This document shows, piece after piece, positions 1-9,713 of a stretch of 35,304 nucleotides of DNA. The number at the start of each line of letters is the position of its first letter. Within the stretch, counting starts at the first letter, position 1. The translations under genes were made by a program, and so were the position numbers. The DNA is from a virus, in the IMG/VR virus record IMGVR_UViG_3300023176_002508, positions 1-35,304 of that record, one strand, 5' to 3'. Below the pieces are notes generated by a model. That model saw only the letters and a program-made list of their open reading frames with translations, ran no database searches and was not told the DNA's origin.

Positions 1-1
1 C

Positions 2-3000
2 CCACCGATAAACATAACTGGTGTTTCCGGAACCGCTCCAGTAGCAACAGCGGCAACTGCTGCATCTCCTGTATTTAAACCATACAAGGGTATGCCAGCG
101 CCTCCTGTTGTGACTCCCGACGCAAGAGATACTTTTAAAGCTGAAAGAGATCGAATTAAAGCGGTTTCTAAGCGTTTAGCGATAACTGAAGCAGAGGCTG
201 CTAAATATAGAGTAGATCAGGCAACAGGTCAAGTTAGAAAGAATGGACGATTTGTAAGCGCATTTGAAGCAAATGTTCTAAAGCAGGAAGAGGCAAAAAG
301 ATCTGCTAGAGAACGAATGGCTTTTGTGAATAGAAAAAAGCAAGCAGAAGATTTTTACAATCAAACCATTAAGCAAAAGGTTGATCAACAGAATGCTGCA
401 ATTAGACAGCAAAATGCAGCAACTGCTAAAGCGGCTGCTGCCGCTGATGCGCGTGCTAAGAAGGCTGCAACGAAACAGGCCGATGTTGCAAGGCGTGCTG
501 CTGGTGCTAAGCAAAGGGAGTTAAAAGCGGAGCAGGCTGCGTTTAGGCAGGCAAGAAGGCAGGCGCTTGATTTTAATAAGAATCAGGCTCAAATTTTTGA
601 AGCAAGAAAGAATTTGACTGCTAAAGCTGTTGTTGAAAACAATAAACTTGTTAAGCAGTTTGCCTTTAAGGGCAGAGAGATTACTGAGGCTCAGGCTCAA
701 TCTATTGGTGCTGGTGGTCTGGGTGGTATGCGTACTCGAGCCGGTCTTGCTGCTGGTCGTGCTAAGTCTGCTGTTGTTGGTAAGGCTGGTGCTGCTGCTG
801 GCGCTGTAAAGGGTGCTGCTGCTGCGCCATTTATTGCTGCTAAGAAAGCAATTACTGATGCAACTGCTGCTTCTGTTGCTTTTGGCACTACTGCCCCTGG
901 CATGTTTAGTAAGGCTGGTCTTGGTATGAAGGGCTTTGTCGGCTCAATCCTTAGAGGTGTTAAGGCCATGAAGCTTCTTAAGATTGCATTGATTTCTAGC
1001 GGTATCGGAGCAATTTTTGTTGGTATTGGTGTTGTTGTTGCTCTTGTGATGAAGAATATGGATAATTTGAGGTCGAAGGGCGCTAGTTTGATGTCTTCTC
1101 TTAAGAAGGCTTTTGCAACTATTAAAGATGCTTTGATGGCTTTGATTAGTCCTATTCTTGATCTTATTGTGACTATTGCTGGTGTGGGTAATAGTGGTGA
1201 GGATGCTGGTTCTAAGATGGGTGCTGCTTTGGCTAATATTGGTACTGCTATTGAGGCTATTGCTGATGGATTTAAGTGGTTGATTGAGACTGTTGTTGTT
1301 CCTGTTGTAAAGATCTGGGCTGATCTGTTTTATCAGGTGTTTAGTTTTATAACTGGTATTGTTAAGGGATTTATTAAAATATTTAAGGGTGATTGGAAGG
1401 AAGGTTTGAAGGCTATTGGTAGTGCTTTCCTTAATCTTGGTAAGGCTTTGTTGAGAATTGCTGCTCCTATTCTTGAAAAAATTAGCAATGGTTTCTTTAC
1501 TGCTGTTAAGTTTATTGTTGATGTTTTCGCTTGGATGTTAACAAGTGTGATTGAAATTTGGTACAAACTTGTGATGTTTAATTTGCTTGTTGGGCGAAAG
1601 ATCATGAATATTATTGCAAAACTTGTGAGCTTTATTGTTCAGGCATTTGGTCATGGTATTAAACTTGTTGGCGATGTTTTAGCTACATTGGTTGATGCGT
1701 TTGCTCTTGTTGCTGACAATGTTAGCGGCATAATGAGCTTCCTTAGCGGTGGTCTTATTCCTGAAACTGATTTTGCAGGTGTTGCTGATGGGGTCAGAGG
1801 GTTCTTTGATGGTGTTGGTGATTCTGTCATCGGTTTCAGTGACACTATGCAAGATAGTGTTAATGCTGTTTTCGATTTGATTGAATACGGTATTACTGTT
1901 GGTAAGGATGCCGCTGTCGGGTTTATTGATGGCATTTCGGGCAGTATTGAAAGTGCTAAAGACGTTGTTGGTGATTTCTTTAAAGAGATGGCTAAGGGTG
2001 ATAGTGGTATTGCTGAGGGTTCTGGTAAGGAGTTTATTAACGAGTTCTTTGAGGGTGCTGAGGAAGAGAATCCTTATGAGATGATGGATGAGTTGCTTGA
2101 GCCTACTTTGGACTTGAGCGAAGATGCTGGTGGTGCTGCTGGTGAGGCATTTGCTGATAAGTTCAAGGAGGCTTTGCAGGAGATCCGTCAGACTTTTGTT
2201 GATCTTGTTGGTGAGTATTTGACTGATGAGATTAAGAGTGTGACTGATGATTTGACTAGTGCCTTGGAAGATCAGAGGGATGCGGCTCTTGCTGTGTTTG
2301 AAGATCAACTTGAGGTGATTGATAAGCTGGGGAAAGCTGAAGAGTCTTTGACTAAAGAGAAGCAGTATCAGGCTGATTTGCGTGCTGCTCAGGATGAGCG
2401 TGAACTGAACCGCCAGAATTATGTACGTAATCGTGCGCTGGCTATTTACGAGGGTCGTATTGATGATGCTCGCATGTTGGATCGTGAAGAGCAGAAGAGC
2501 AAACTGGATTCTGCTGCAAGTATTTCAAATCTTGAGCAGAAGCGTAATGATGATTTGCGTAAGGAGAATCTTGCTTTCCTTAAGGACTCTATTAAGGATG
2601 CTAAGAAGCAGGCTGACGATTTCTTTAAAGAGCAGATTGCCGCTTTCAAGGAGGCTTCTAAGGATATAACGAAGTTTGCCCCTCAGACAATTGAGGATTA
2701 TGAGTCTCAGTTGAATGAGTTGACCGCTCTGGCTACTCAGTTTAGTGAAGATAATGCTATTGAATTTGCTAAGACGTTTGATGAGATGCAAACAAAAATT
2801 GTTAATGAGATGCCTAATAAAACTGTGGGTGTGTTCAGTAGCAATCTTGATGATCTGATTACCACCGCTAAAGCTAAGTTCGGTTTGAATGATGAAGAGG
2901 ACAGCATTGTTGGTGCGACTGTTGGAATGCTTGCTGCTATGGGCAACGCTTTTGACCCTGAGAGTGAAGAGGGTCAGAAGATTACGACAAACTTTGATTC

Positions 3001-4015
3001 CATTCTTGTTGGATTGAAGGATCAGATTAAAGACACCGGTGATACTGGTATTGCGAAGACTATTGAAAATCATGGACCTCAGGCGGTTTTGGAGGCCGCA
3101 ATTGAACATGCTAATGAAAGCATTCTTAATAAGTGGAGAGGAACTATTGATCATATTATTTCTGAGGTTGATGATCTTGCTGACTTGATGGACCCGATGA
3201 TTGCAAACGTTCTTGAGGCTCAGATGGCTTTTGAGGCTATGGAAGAGGCTGCCAAGAGTGCTGGCTCTGCTGCTGCTGGTGCTGGCTCTGGCGGAGGCGG
3301 TGGAGGCGGCGGTGGAGGCGGCGGTGGAGGCGGCTCTGGCTCTGGTGGCTCTGGTGGTGAAATTATTAGATACAACCAGAGCGGTATGGGTGCTGATGCT
3401 CTCGCCAGAAAAACTGCTGGTTTGAATGTGAAAGCATTTGTTGATGATTATGCAAAAAATAATTGGTCAGGTCTTAGATATGACACTTTGAAACTGTATA
3501 AAGACAAACTTAGTAAAGTCCTTGAAGTGATGTCTACTGAACTTGTTCTCAATAATACAAGCAAGCATCAGCAGATTTACAATGAAGCTCTTGCGAAGGA
3601 AGGTCCAGCCATTGACAGAGGTGTTAAGGCTTATGCTGGTTTGAAGTTCCCGAATACGATTACGAGACAGTATGGTGGGTATGTTCCTGGATTCAGGTCT
3701 GCTGGTGTTCCATCAATGCTGCACGGTGGTGAGTTTGTAATTAATTCTAAGGCTGTAAGCAATATTGGTATGGCTGCTCTTCAGGCTTTGAATAATATGA
3801 GGTTTGCTACGCCGGGTCGATTTGGTGGTGGTCAGAATGTCACCACTATTAATAAGTCTGAGACTGTGAATATTTATGTTGAGAACTTTATTGGTGAAGA
3901 TGAGTGGTTTAACAATATGGTTTCTCAGTATGATATGAAGATTCGCCCTATTAATGATAAGAAGTTTAATATGGAAGATCGTTTCTATACGACTTATAAG
4001 GGAGCGAGTTATTAA
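2..4015 (+). CDS. Tail tape measure protein (5' partial)
   Basis: The tape measure protein sets tail length and is threaded inside the tail tube. The frame is open to the left window edge and the ATG at 92 lacks a properly spaced ribosome site, so the true start is probably upstream. Numbering from that ATG: an Ala/Lys/Gln-rich coiled-coil N-terminus (about 1-230); a Gly/Ala-rich stretch; a clear membrane-type segment near 297-320; more hydrophobic stretches to about 560; a charged coiled coil around 720-860; a 15-Gly linker (1067-1081); and a C-terminal segment with GGYVPGF and LHGGEFVIN. The last motif is typical of tape measure C-termini. The length (over 1300 residues) and the position just before minor tail genes agree. 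Family assignment is secure; exact start is unknown. Confidence 0.93.
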   Translation, partial: PPINITGVSGTAPVATAATAASPVFKPYKGMPAPPVVTPDARDTFKAERDRIKAVSKRLAITEAEAAKYRVDQATGQVRKNGRFVSAFEANVLKQEEAKRSARERMAFVNRKKQAEDFYNQTIKQKVDQQNAAIRQQNAATAKAAAAADARAKKAATKQADVARRAAGAKQRELKAEQAAFRQARRQALDFNKNQAQIFEARKNLTAKAVVENNKLVKQFAFKGREITEAQAQSIGAGGLGGMRTRAGLAAGRAKSAVVGKAGAAAGAVKGAAAAPFIAAKKAITDATAASVAFGTTAPGMFSKAGLGMKGFVGSILRGVKAMKLLKIALISSGIGAIFVGIGVVVALVMKNMDNLRSKGASLMSSLKKAFATIKDALMALISPILDLIVTIAGVGNSGEDAGSKMGAALANIGTAIEAIADGFKWLIETVVVPVVKIWADLFYQVFSFITGIVKGFIKIFKGDWKEGLKAIGSAFLNLGKALLRIAAPILEKISNGFFTAVKFIVDVFAWMLTSVIEIWYKLVMFNLLVGRKIMNIIAKLVSFIVQAFGHGIKLVGDVLATLVDAFALVADNVSGIMSFLSGGLIPETDFAGVADGVRGFFDGVGDSVIGFSDTMQDSVNAVFDLIEYGITVGKDAAVGFIDGISGSIESAKDVVGDFFKEMAKGDSGIAEGSGKEFINEFFEGAEEENPYEMMDELLEPTLDLSEDAGGAAGEAFADKFKEALQEIRQTFVDLVGEYLTDEIKSVTDDLTSALEDQRDAALAVFEDQLEVIDKLGKAEESLTKEKQYQADLRAAQDERELNRQNYVRNRALAIYEGRIDDARMLDREEQKSKLDSAASISNLEQKRNDDLRKENLAFLKDSIKDAKKQADDFFKEQIAAFKEASKDITKFAPQTIEDYESQLNELTALATQFSEDNAIEFAKTFDEMQTKIVNEMPNKTVGVFSSNLDDLITTAKAKFGLNDEEDSIVGATVGMLAAMGNAFDPESEEGQKITTNFDSILVGLKDQIKDTGDTGIAKTIENHGPQAVLEAAIEHANESILNKWRGTIDHIISEVDDLADLMDPMIANVLEAQMAFEAMEEAAKSAGSAAAGAGSGGGGGGGGGGGGGGGSGSGGSGGEIIRYNQSGMGADALARKTAGLNVKAFVDDYAKNNWSGLRYDTLKLYKDKLSKVLEVMSTELVLNNTSKHQQIYNEALAKEGPAIDRGVKAYAGLKFPNTITRQYGGYVPGFRSAGVPSMLHGGEFVINSKAVSNIGMAALQALNNMRFATPGRFGGGQNVTTINKSETVNIYVENFIGEDEWFNNMVSQYDMKIRPINDKKFNMEDRFYTTYKGASY
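3290..3334 (+). repeat. Poly-glycine coding repeat in tape measure gene
   Basis: Fifteen consecutive Gly codons built mostly from a repeated 12-base unit (GGA GGC GGC GGT), followed by Ser-Gly pairs. It encodes a flexible linker between the coiled-coil body and the C-terminal domain. The dense GG runs on the + strand could form a two-tier G-quadruplex and are prone to replication slippage. The surrounding gene is otherwise A/T-rich. Confidence 0.85.
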
Positions 4016-4017
4016 CT

Positions 4018-4437
4018 ATGGCGGTGATTAGTAATCAGCAAACTGATCTGGTTAAGTATTTGTCTTTGAACGGCAGCGAGTTGACTGTTGGGTCTGCTAA
4101 GCACTCCGGTTCAGAGCAGTTGAATGTTTCTGATGTTGAAACTGCTGGGGGTCGTATTAAGAGGTATCACAAGAAAAATAAAAGATCTTTGAGTGTTTCT
4201 TATGAATATATCCCTTCAAATTCAGATAAAACTGTTGATGGCCGTAAGGGACGGGACTTTATCTACAATCTTGCTGTCAGTGCTCCTCAAGTAACAATTT
4301 CTTATAAAGATGAACCAAACGGTTCCGTGGTTTCCTATACAGGTTTTATTGATAGTTACTCAGAGAGTATAATTAGAAGAGATCCTGTAGGGCAGTGTGT
4401 CTACTATCAGATCAATTTTGAACTTGTGGAGGCATAA
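4018..4437 (+). CDS. Minor tail protein, paralogue of the next gene's C-terminus
   Basis: A 139-residue protein starting two bases after the tape measure stop. No catalytic motif is visible. It aligns over most of its length with the C-terminal roughly 145 residues of the downstream 451-residue protein. Shared elements in order are an aromatic/basic 'YxxxxxRxxxxS' stretch, 'TVDxRxGRDxIxxxA', 'SYSExxxRRD' near the C-terminus and a final acidic beta strand. The position directly after the tape measure suggests a tail-tip or distal-tail component; that role is inferred from gene order, not from a recognised family. Confidence 0.7.
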   Translation: MAVISNQQTDLVKYLSLNGSELTVGSAKHSGSEQLNVSDVETAGGRIKRYHKKNKRSLSVSYEYIPSNSDKTVDGRKGRDFIYNLAVSAPQVTISYKDEPNGSVVSYTGFIDSYSESIIRRDPVGQCVYYQINFELVEA

Positions 4438-5792
4438 TGGGTAGCGGTAATTATAGCAAATATTCTTTTTCTTCTTCTGCTGGCAATGTAGATTTTTATG
4501 GCAATGATCCTTTATATCCAAAGATTTTAACGACTTCCGAGTCGTCTTTAACGGTTGAAGGCACAAAGATTTCTTATGCGTCTGCTTCTTTGTCTGCGTC
4601 TGCTACGTCGTCTGTGACGGCCTTTGAGATTCAACTGGCTAGCCCTAATTTTGATGGCGACGTTGCAACAGTAACTATTGCTCTTGAAATATTAAAAGGT
4701 CAGATATTTTTAGATGGCGATACAACCCTTGCTGTTTCTGGAACGAAAGAGGCTTATGCGTCTTCGGCTCTGTCAGTTAGTGGAACTTTAACTTCTACTG
4801 CTCTTGAGATTCTTATACCAGGTGTTGATTCTGCTAGCGGCGATGTTGATGTTGTGGTTGCTGGTACGAAAATTGCCACCGCCTCAGCGTCTGTGTCTAT
4901 TACATCAGATTTAACATCTGATGCTATTAGAATTCCGGGTATCAATATCGCCATGTCTGGTTCAGCAAGTTTGACTGCTGTTTCTTTAAAAGAGGCTTAC
5001 TCTGCTGTTCAAATATCTGATGGTGATGGTCAACTTAATGCTGAGGCATTTAAGTTTGCTTATTCTTCTTCTGGTTTGTCAATTAGTAATGATTTAACTG
5101 CAACATCATTGAAGCAAGCCTATAGTTCTACATCGACATCAGGTTCTGGTTCCGCAAGCGCAACTGCTCTTGAAATTCTTTTTACTGGTTCTGTAACTTC
5201 TGGTGCGGCTGTTTCTTTTATAACTGCTAAAGAGATAGTTTTTGGGCGAGCTGCATTGTCAGGAACAGTCAGTTCTCCACTATCTAATGTCATTCCTGGT
5301 GTTGTTATTCTTTCTGCTGAGACAAGAATGGTTGCCGGTGCGACTAAATTTAGCCCAAGTATTGCCGAAGATGTCCAGACGATTAGGACTCTAGTTTCTA
5401 TTGATGGCAAGCCTTTAAGCGAGCATAATCGCAAGTTCCAATCATCTATTATTCAGTCTTTTGTGGAAAACAGAAACTGGGCGGCCAGTAGAAGCAGGTA
5501 TTATAAAGCCTCTAGTGGAAGAAAGACTTTTTCTATTAGTTGGACTATGCTTCCTAGTGAGCGACATCAAACAGTAGATAATCGATTCGGTAGAGATAGG
5601 ATTCATTCTATTGCTTCAGACCCAGATGTGCATACTTTAAAGATGTTGAATCTTGATTCAAACGGAACTACTCCTTATACTGAAACAGAGTATAATGTAT
5701 TAGTGAAGTCTTACAGTGAAAATTTAGTTCGTCGGGATATCAATAATGATATGTATTTGTGGGATTGCTCTATTGAACTGGAGGAAGTGTAA
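4437..5792 (+). CDS. Minor tail protein with repetitive beta region and tail-tip domain
   Basis: A 451-residue protein that overlaps the upstream stop by one base (TAATG) and has GGAGG just upstream. Residues from about 30 to 305 are low-complexity Ser/Ala/Thr-rich repeats, roughly a dozen degenerate units of about 20 residues built on a 'LSxSG..T..ALEI' / 'TKxAYAS' theme, suggesting a repeated beta-strand fibre or stalk. The last roughly 145 residues form a globular domain homologous to the whole preceding protein ('TVDNRFGRD', 'SYSENLVRRD'). The gene therefore looks like a duplicated tail-tip domain that gained a repetitive N-terminal extension. No family name could be assigned. Confidence 0.7.
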   Translation: MGSGNYSKYSFSSSAGNVDFYGNDPLYPKILTTSESSLTVEGTKISYASASLSASATSSVTAFEIQLASPNFDGDVATVTIALEILKGQIFLDGDTTLAVSGTKEAYASSALSVSGTLTSTALEILIPGVDSASGDVDVVVAGTKIATASASVSITSDLTSDAIRIPGINIAMSGSASLTAVSLKEAYSAVQISDGDGQLNAEAFKFAYSSSGLSISNDLTATSLKQAYSSTSTSGSGSASATALEILFTGSVTSGAAVSFITAKEIVFGRAALSGTVSSPLSNVIPGVVILSAETRMVAGATKFSPSIAEDVQTIRTLVSIDGKPLSEHNRKFQSSIIQSFVENRNWAASRSRYYKASSGRKTFSISWTMLPSERHQTVDNRFGRDRIHSIASDPDVHTLKMLNLDSNGTTPYTETEYNVLVKSYSENLVRRDINNDMYLWDCSIELEEV

Positions 5793-8700
5793 ATGATTAC
5801 TTCCGACATTTACGGTAATACTTTAACAAGCACGTTTAATTCTAAGACGACTTCGGCTTCCCAGAGGTTGAAGCCTAAAGTTCTTGTTGATTGGTTGACT
5901 AGCAGAAACTGTACAACTTTGTCGGTTTCTGTTGATTCAAACAATCAACATAGTTCAAATGCTCAGGGGGATTTAGGGTATTTCTTTGCTCCCGAGCAGG
6001 CTATGAATGGTTACGATAGACAGTCTTTCACTTGGGCTGTCGCTGATGCAAAAGATGTTGATGGGAATGTTATTAAAGCAGATGGCAACTGGTTTGCTAT
6101 GCCAGCAGATTTGAGCGACGATTATGAATTTGGATGGTGGTCTGGATCGACATCAACAGCAAACACTGAAGCAACCTACGGCGGATATGAGTTTGTTGAT
6201 AACCCCACTGCTATTTTCACTTTTGATAGCAGGAAGTGTAATCTGATTAAGGTTGTAACTTCAGAATATTATGGTCAAGTTCACACTTACAGGTTGACGG
6301 TGAGAAGTTCTGATGCTGGACTTCCTGATCCAATGTATAGTGAAGTAATTACTATTCCTGAAGATTCATATTATTATGAGCACTATTTACCAGTTTCTTT
6401 AGGTCATTCTACTATTGATACAGTTGAAGTTGAAATAATCTCAACAAGAAATCCTCAGGATTATGGAAGAATTCAAGAAGTTAATCCTGTGTACCAGGTC
6501 GATGTCGCTGATGACATCACAAGTCTTAGTATTGAAAACACAAGAGACTTGCATGTTACTGAGATTCCAATTGCTGGTTCCGGCTCTGGCTCTGTTTCAA
6601 TCGGTTTAGATAATACTAGCAAAGATTATAATGTTTTTAACAGTTCATCTGCTTATGGTTCTTATATGAAAAAGAACATAAAACTGCAATCAACTATTGG
6701 ATGGCAAGTTCAAAAGCATGACTCCCTTTTTGTTGAAAAAGAGATTCGGGCAAATATTAGTGCTAGCGCAACAACTATAACTCTTGATAATACAAACGAT
6801 CTTCCTGAAGGCGGCTCGGGCGAAGAGTACGTCATGATCATTGATCCAGATAACTATACAAGGGAATATGTTCTTGTATCTGCAAAGACAGATACTTATA
6901 CATTGTCAATTTCTCAACGGGGCTTTAACAACTCTATTGCTCGCAACCACGCTGTAGGGACGAAGGTTGTTTTTGAAACGTATGAGTACCCAGAGTACAT
7001 GCCGACTTATGTGAATGACTGGTCAGCACAGAGCGATAATATGTCGTCCGGAGCGTCAAGTTCTGATTGGTCAAGGTTTGCTTCTGAAAAAATTATTACC
7101 AATGGCTTCTTCTTAGAAAAGGTCACTGTTGCAGATGCTGTTAAAAATTTGTTGATGAGAACAAATTATCCTCAAGCAGATTACTCCAGTCTAAATACAT
7201 TTAGCAGGTCGGCTTTGAGCAAGAATGCTATTTTGCACATGAACTTTTCTGAGCGTGCAATTGACAGAAGCGGTACGAGCATTCCTGTTAAAAATGGTCT
7301 TAGAGCAAGATTCTTTGCTATGCCTGAGGGTCGCTTTAATAAGGTTAAAGACATTATTGCTGATGCTCTAGATAAGCAGCTGTCTCAACTCGAAAAAGCT
7401 TTGGGTGACAAGGCTTTTACCGTTCCTGACTACACTGTAAATACTGTTGATATTAATTACGATATTAATAATGCTTTAGACTTGGTTGATTTTTCATTTA
7501 CTGATGCTGGTGGTGAGACCATAGATGAGTACTACAATATGGTTTTTGATGGGTATTACACTCCTCCTGATTCTGGAGATCAAGTTCTCGCCGTAGGGAT
7601 TGCTCACGGCGGGGTTCGTATTTATTTGGAAGATACTTTAATTCTAGATGACTACCGTATTCACCCAGTAGAAACTGCTACGTATACAGATATTGAGTCT
7701 GAGGTTGTCAACCTAGTGGCGGGTAAGCCATACAAAATCAGAATTGAATGTTTTCATATCATTTCAACAAATGATATTGATGGTAGTTTAAATGTTCAAG
7801 ACTCAGATCAATTTAGTATCTACTTGCAGTATGCAATTGGGTCTGATCCCCTTTCAATTGTACCTATTGAAAATGTTTATACTATGGCTGCAATTGACCG
7901 TATTGGTTCTGTTGATGCTCCTTACACTTCTGGTTCGACTGATCGAAACAAGACTAGAAACAACGGTGTCTATTTGGGCGAAGCAAATGTGGGTTCCGAT
8001 GGCGGTCTAGTTTCTGATCCCGAGAATTATTCTGTAAGATTTACTTCAGATACGTACATGAGGCTGCCTTATGATTTGTCTTGGGATTTGAATAGTTCTG
8101 GTAGCGAAAACCACACTGGCGCTTGGTCTATTGAGTTGTATGTAAAACCTACTAGTTCTGGATTTGGTGGTGACTATGCTTACATTAGTAGTTTTGATGG
8201 TGCTTCTCCGACTGGTGGTTTTGAGTTCTTTAATAGTAGTGCTTCTAATGGATTTAGTATTGAAACATCTTCTGGTATAGAGCAGGTTTCTGCAACAGAT
8301 CCGTTGACTTCTTGGGAATGGTCTCATGTTGTTGTAACTTATGATGGAACTTATATTAAGTATTATTTAAACGGAGATCTACAGGATACGCTAGAGGTTG
8401 CAGGAACAATTTCTTCTTGGAACAATTTGGATATTGGTTTTGGTGGTCGCAATGCTTACTATCTTGTTGGTACAGGCGAAGTTTCTCCTTCTAATCTGAA
8501 AGACTTTTTCTGTGACCAGTTCTTGATTTACAACAAGTCGCTCTCCACTTCAGAAGTCGCTGATCGCTACACAGAGGCTGTGATGCAGCCGCTGACAGTG
8601 TATCCGTTCCTGTACGGCAACGAGGCATCGGCAAAAGACATTATTGAAGAAATTACTCTTGCAGATTTAGGGCGTTTTTACATTGACGAAACAGGTAAAG

Positions 8701-9713
8701 CAAAGTATGAGCATTTTTACGCATTCTTTGAACCGACTATTGATAAACATGCTAATACGCAAATTAGTATAAATGATGACACAAATATTATTTCTGCTAA
8801 TTACAATGTAAATTTGCAGGCAAATAAGATTGTTGTAAAAATTGCTGGTCTGTCTTCTAATCTTGTTGGTGTTCAGCCTTTATGGAGAGCAGATGACCCA
8901 ACAACTCTTGCGGTAGTTAATCTAGAGTCTGCTTTGACAAACAGCGCAACGACTATGACTGTTTCGAGTACTGAAGAGCCGCCTTTTGATAAGGCTGGCT
9001 ATCTGGCTATTGATGATGAAATTATTAAGTATTCATCCAAGTCTGAGAATGAGTTTGCCGGTCTAGAAAGAGGCGTTTTGGGAACAACTGCTGCTGCTCA
9101 CACTCAAGACTCTGCTGTCAGAGAGGTTCGGTATTGGGATCTTAAGTATGACAAAGCTCCTGCTTATGAGGTTAGAGATCCTTTTATTACCGGTATTCGT
9201 TTTGAGGAGCCGGATGAGATTGATGTTCTTGTTTGGAATGCAGAAAATTATGGTGCAGAACTGGCTATCGCTGCTAATGCAAATATTGACAAGGGGACAT
9301 TTGTGTTTGCTGAAGGCACCGATCCTCTGACAGAGAAGGTGGCTTTTACTGCTGTTGCTGGGACACCTGTGTTGCTTACGGAGCAGAAGTCGCAAATTAA
9401 AGAGCAAAGTGCTAATTTAAGTGAAAACATCAGGCTTTACGGTCTGAAAGAGGTTGTGATTGAAAATCCATTTATTACTGATTTTGATCACGGTCAAAAA
9501 ATCGCAGACTTTATTATTTCAAAAATGAGCGACCCTGTTCCTGTTATCAATTTAAATACTTTATTGACACCTAAAGCAACGGTTGGTGATCGGGTAAGGA
9601 TTACAGAACTGGATGCTTTTGATATAATTAATGGTGACTACTGGATTGTTTCTAAGAATATTTCTTACGGCGATTCACCTAGTCAGACGTTGATGTTAAG
9701 GAAGGTGGTGTAA
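5793..9713 (+). CDS. Large tail-tip/hub protein with PA14-like and LamG-like modules
   Basis: A 1306-residue minor tail protein. The N-terminal ~300 residues are a hub-like beta domain. Residues about 320-395 and 1040-1110 are two related modules with the pattern 'Ixxx-RG-xx-T/Nxxx-H', often seen in phage tail-tip proteins. Residues about 590-705 resemble a PA14 domain: 'GGVRIYLEDTLILDDY' followed by 'VNLVAGKPYKIRIE'. Residues about 745-925 look like a LamG/concanavalin-type jelly roll: 'AWSIELYVKP', 'WSHVVVTYDG', 'IKYYLNGDL', 'FLIYNKSLS'. PA14 and LamG folds commonly bind carbohydrate, so receptor or surface-glycan binding is the likely role. The C-terminus (about 1200-1306) returns to a hub-like beta domain ('TVGDRVRI'). 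It starts immediately after the previous stop and overlaps the fibre gene by one base. Confidence 0.82.
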   Translation: MITSDIYGNTLTSTFNSKTTSASQRLKPKVLVDWLTSRNCTTLSVSVDSNNQHSSNAQGDLGYFFAPEQAMNGYDRQSFTWAVADAKDVDGNVIKADGNWFAMPADLSDDYEFGWWSGSTSTANTEATYGGYEFVDNPTAIFTFDSRKCNLIKVVTSEYYGQVHTYRLTVRSSDAGLPDPMYSEVITIPEDSYYYEHYLPVSLGHSTIDTVEVEIISTRNPQDYGRIQEVNPVYQVDVADDITSLSIENTRDLHVTEIPIAGSGSGSVSIGLDNTSKDYNVFNSSSAYGSYMKKNIKLQSTIGWQVQKHDSLFVEKEIRANISASATTITLDNTNDLPEGGSGEEYVMIIDPDNYTREYVLVSAKTDTYTLSISQRGFNNSIARNHAVGTKVVFETYEYPEYMPTYVNDWSAQSDNMSSGASSSDWSRFASEKIITNGFFLEKVTVADAVKNLLMRTNYPQADYSSLNTFSRSALSKNAILHMNFSERAIDRSGTSIPVKNGLRARFFAMPEGRFNKVKDIIADALDKQLSQLEKALGDKAFTVPDYTVNTVDINYDINNALDLVDFSFTDAGGETIDEYYNMVFDGYYTPPDSGDQVLAVGIAHGGVRIYLEDTLILDDYRIHPVETATYTDIESEVVNLVAGKPYKIRIECFHIISTNDIDGSLNVQDSDQFSIYLQYAIGSDPLSIVPIENVYTMAAIDRIGSVDAPYTSGSTDRNKTRNNGVYLGEANVGSDGGLVSDPENYSVRFTSDTYMRLPYDLSWDLNSSGSENHTGAWSIELYVKPTSSGFGGDYAYISSFDGASPTGGFEFFNSSASNGFSIETSSGIEQVSATDPLTSWEWSHVVVTYDGTYIKYYLNGDLQDTLEVAGTISSWNNLDIGFGGRNAYYLVGTGEVSPSNLKDFFCDQFLIYNKSLSTSEVADRYTEAVMQPLTVYPFLYGNEASAKDIIEEITLADLGRFYIDETGKAKYEHFYAFFEPTIDKHANTQISINDDTNIISANYNVNLQANKIVVKIAGLSSNLVGVQPLWRADDPTTLAVVNLESALTNSATTMTVSSTEEPPFDKAGYLAIDDEIIKYSSKSENEFAGLERGVLGTTAAAHTQDSAVREVRYWDLKYDKAPAYEVRDPFITGIRFEEPDEIDVLVWNAENYGAELAIAANANIDKGTFVFAEGTDPLTEKVAFTAVAGTPVLLTEQKSQIKEQSANLSENIRLYGLKEVVIENPFITDFDHGQKIADFIISKMSDPVPVINLNTLLTPKATVGDRVRITELDAFDIINGDYWIVSKNISYGDSPSQTLMLRKVV

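Noticed and set aside
1679-3154. Two 209-residue minus-strand frames within the tape measure gene
   Set aside because: Shadow frames of a repetitive, biased coding sequence; no ribosome sites or recognisable domains.
3201-3425. 74-residue Leu/Ala-rich frame across the poly-Gly repeat of the tape measure gene
   Set aside because: The product is an artefact of reading the Gly repeat out of frame; there is no ribosome site.
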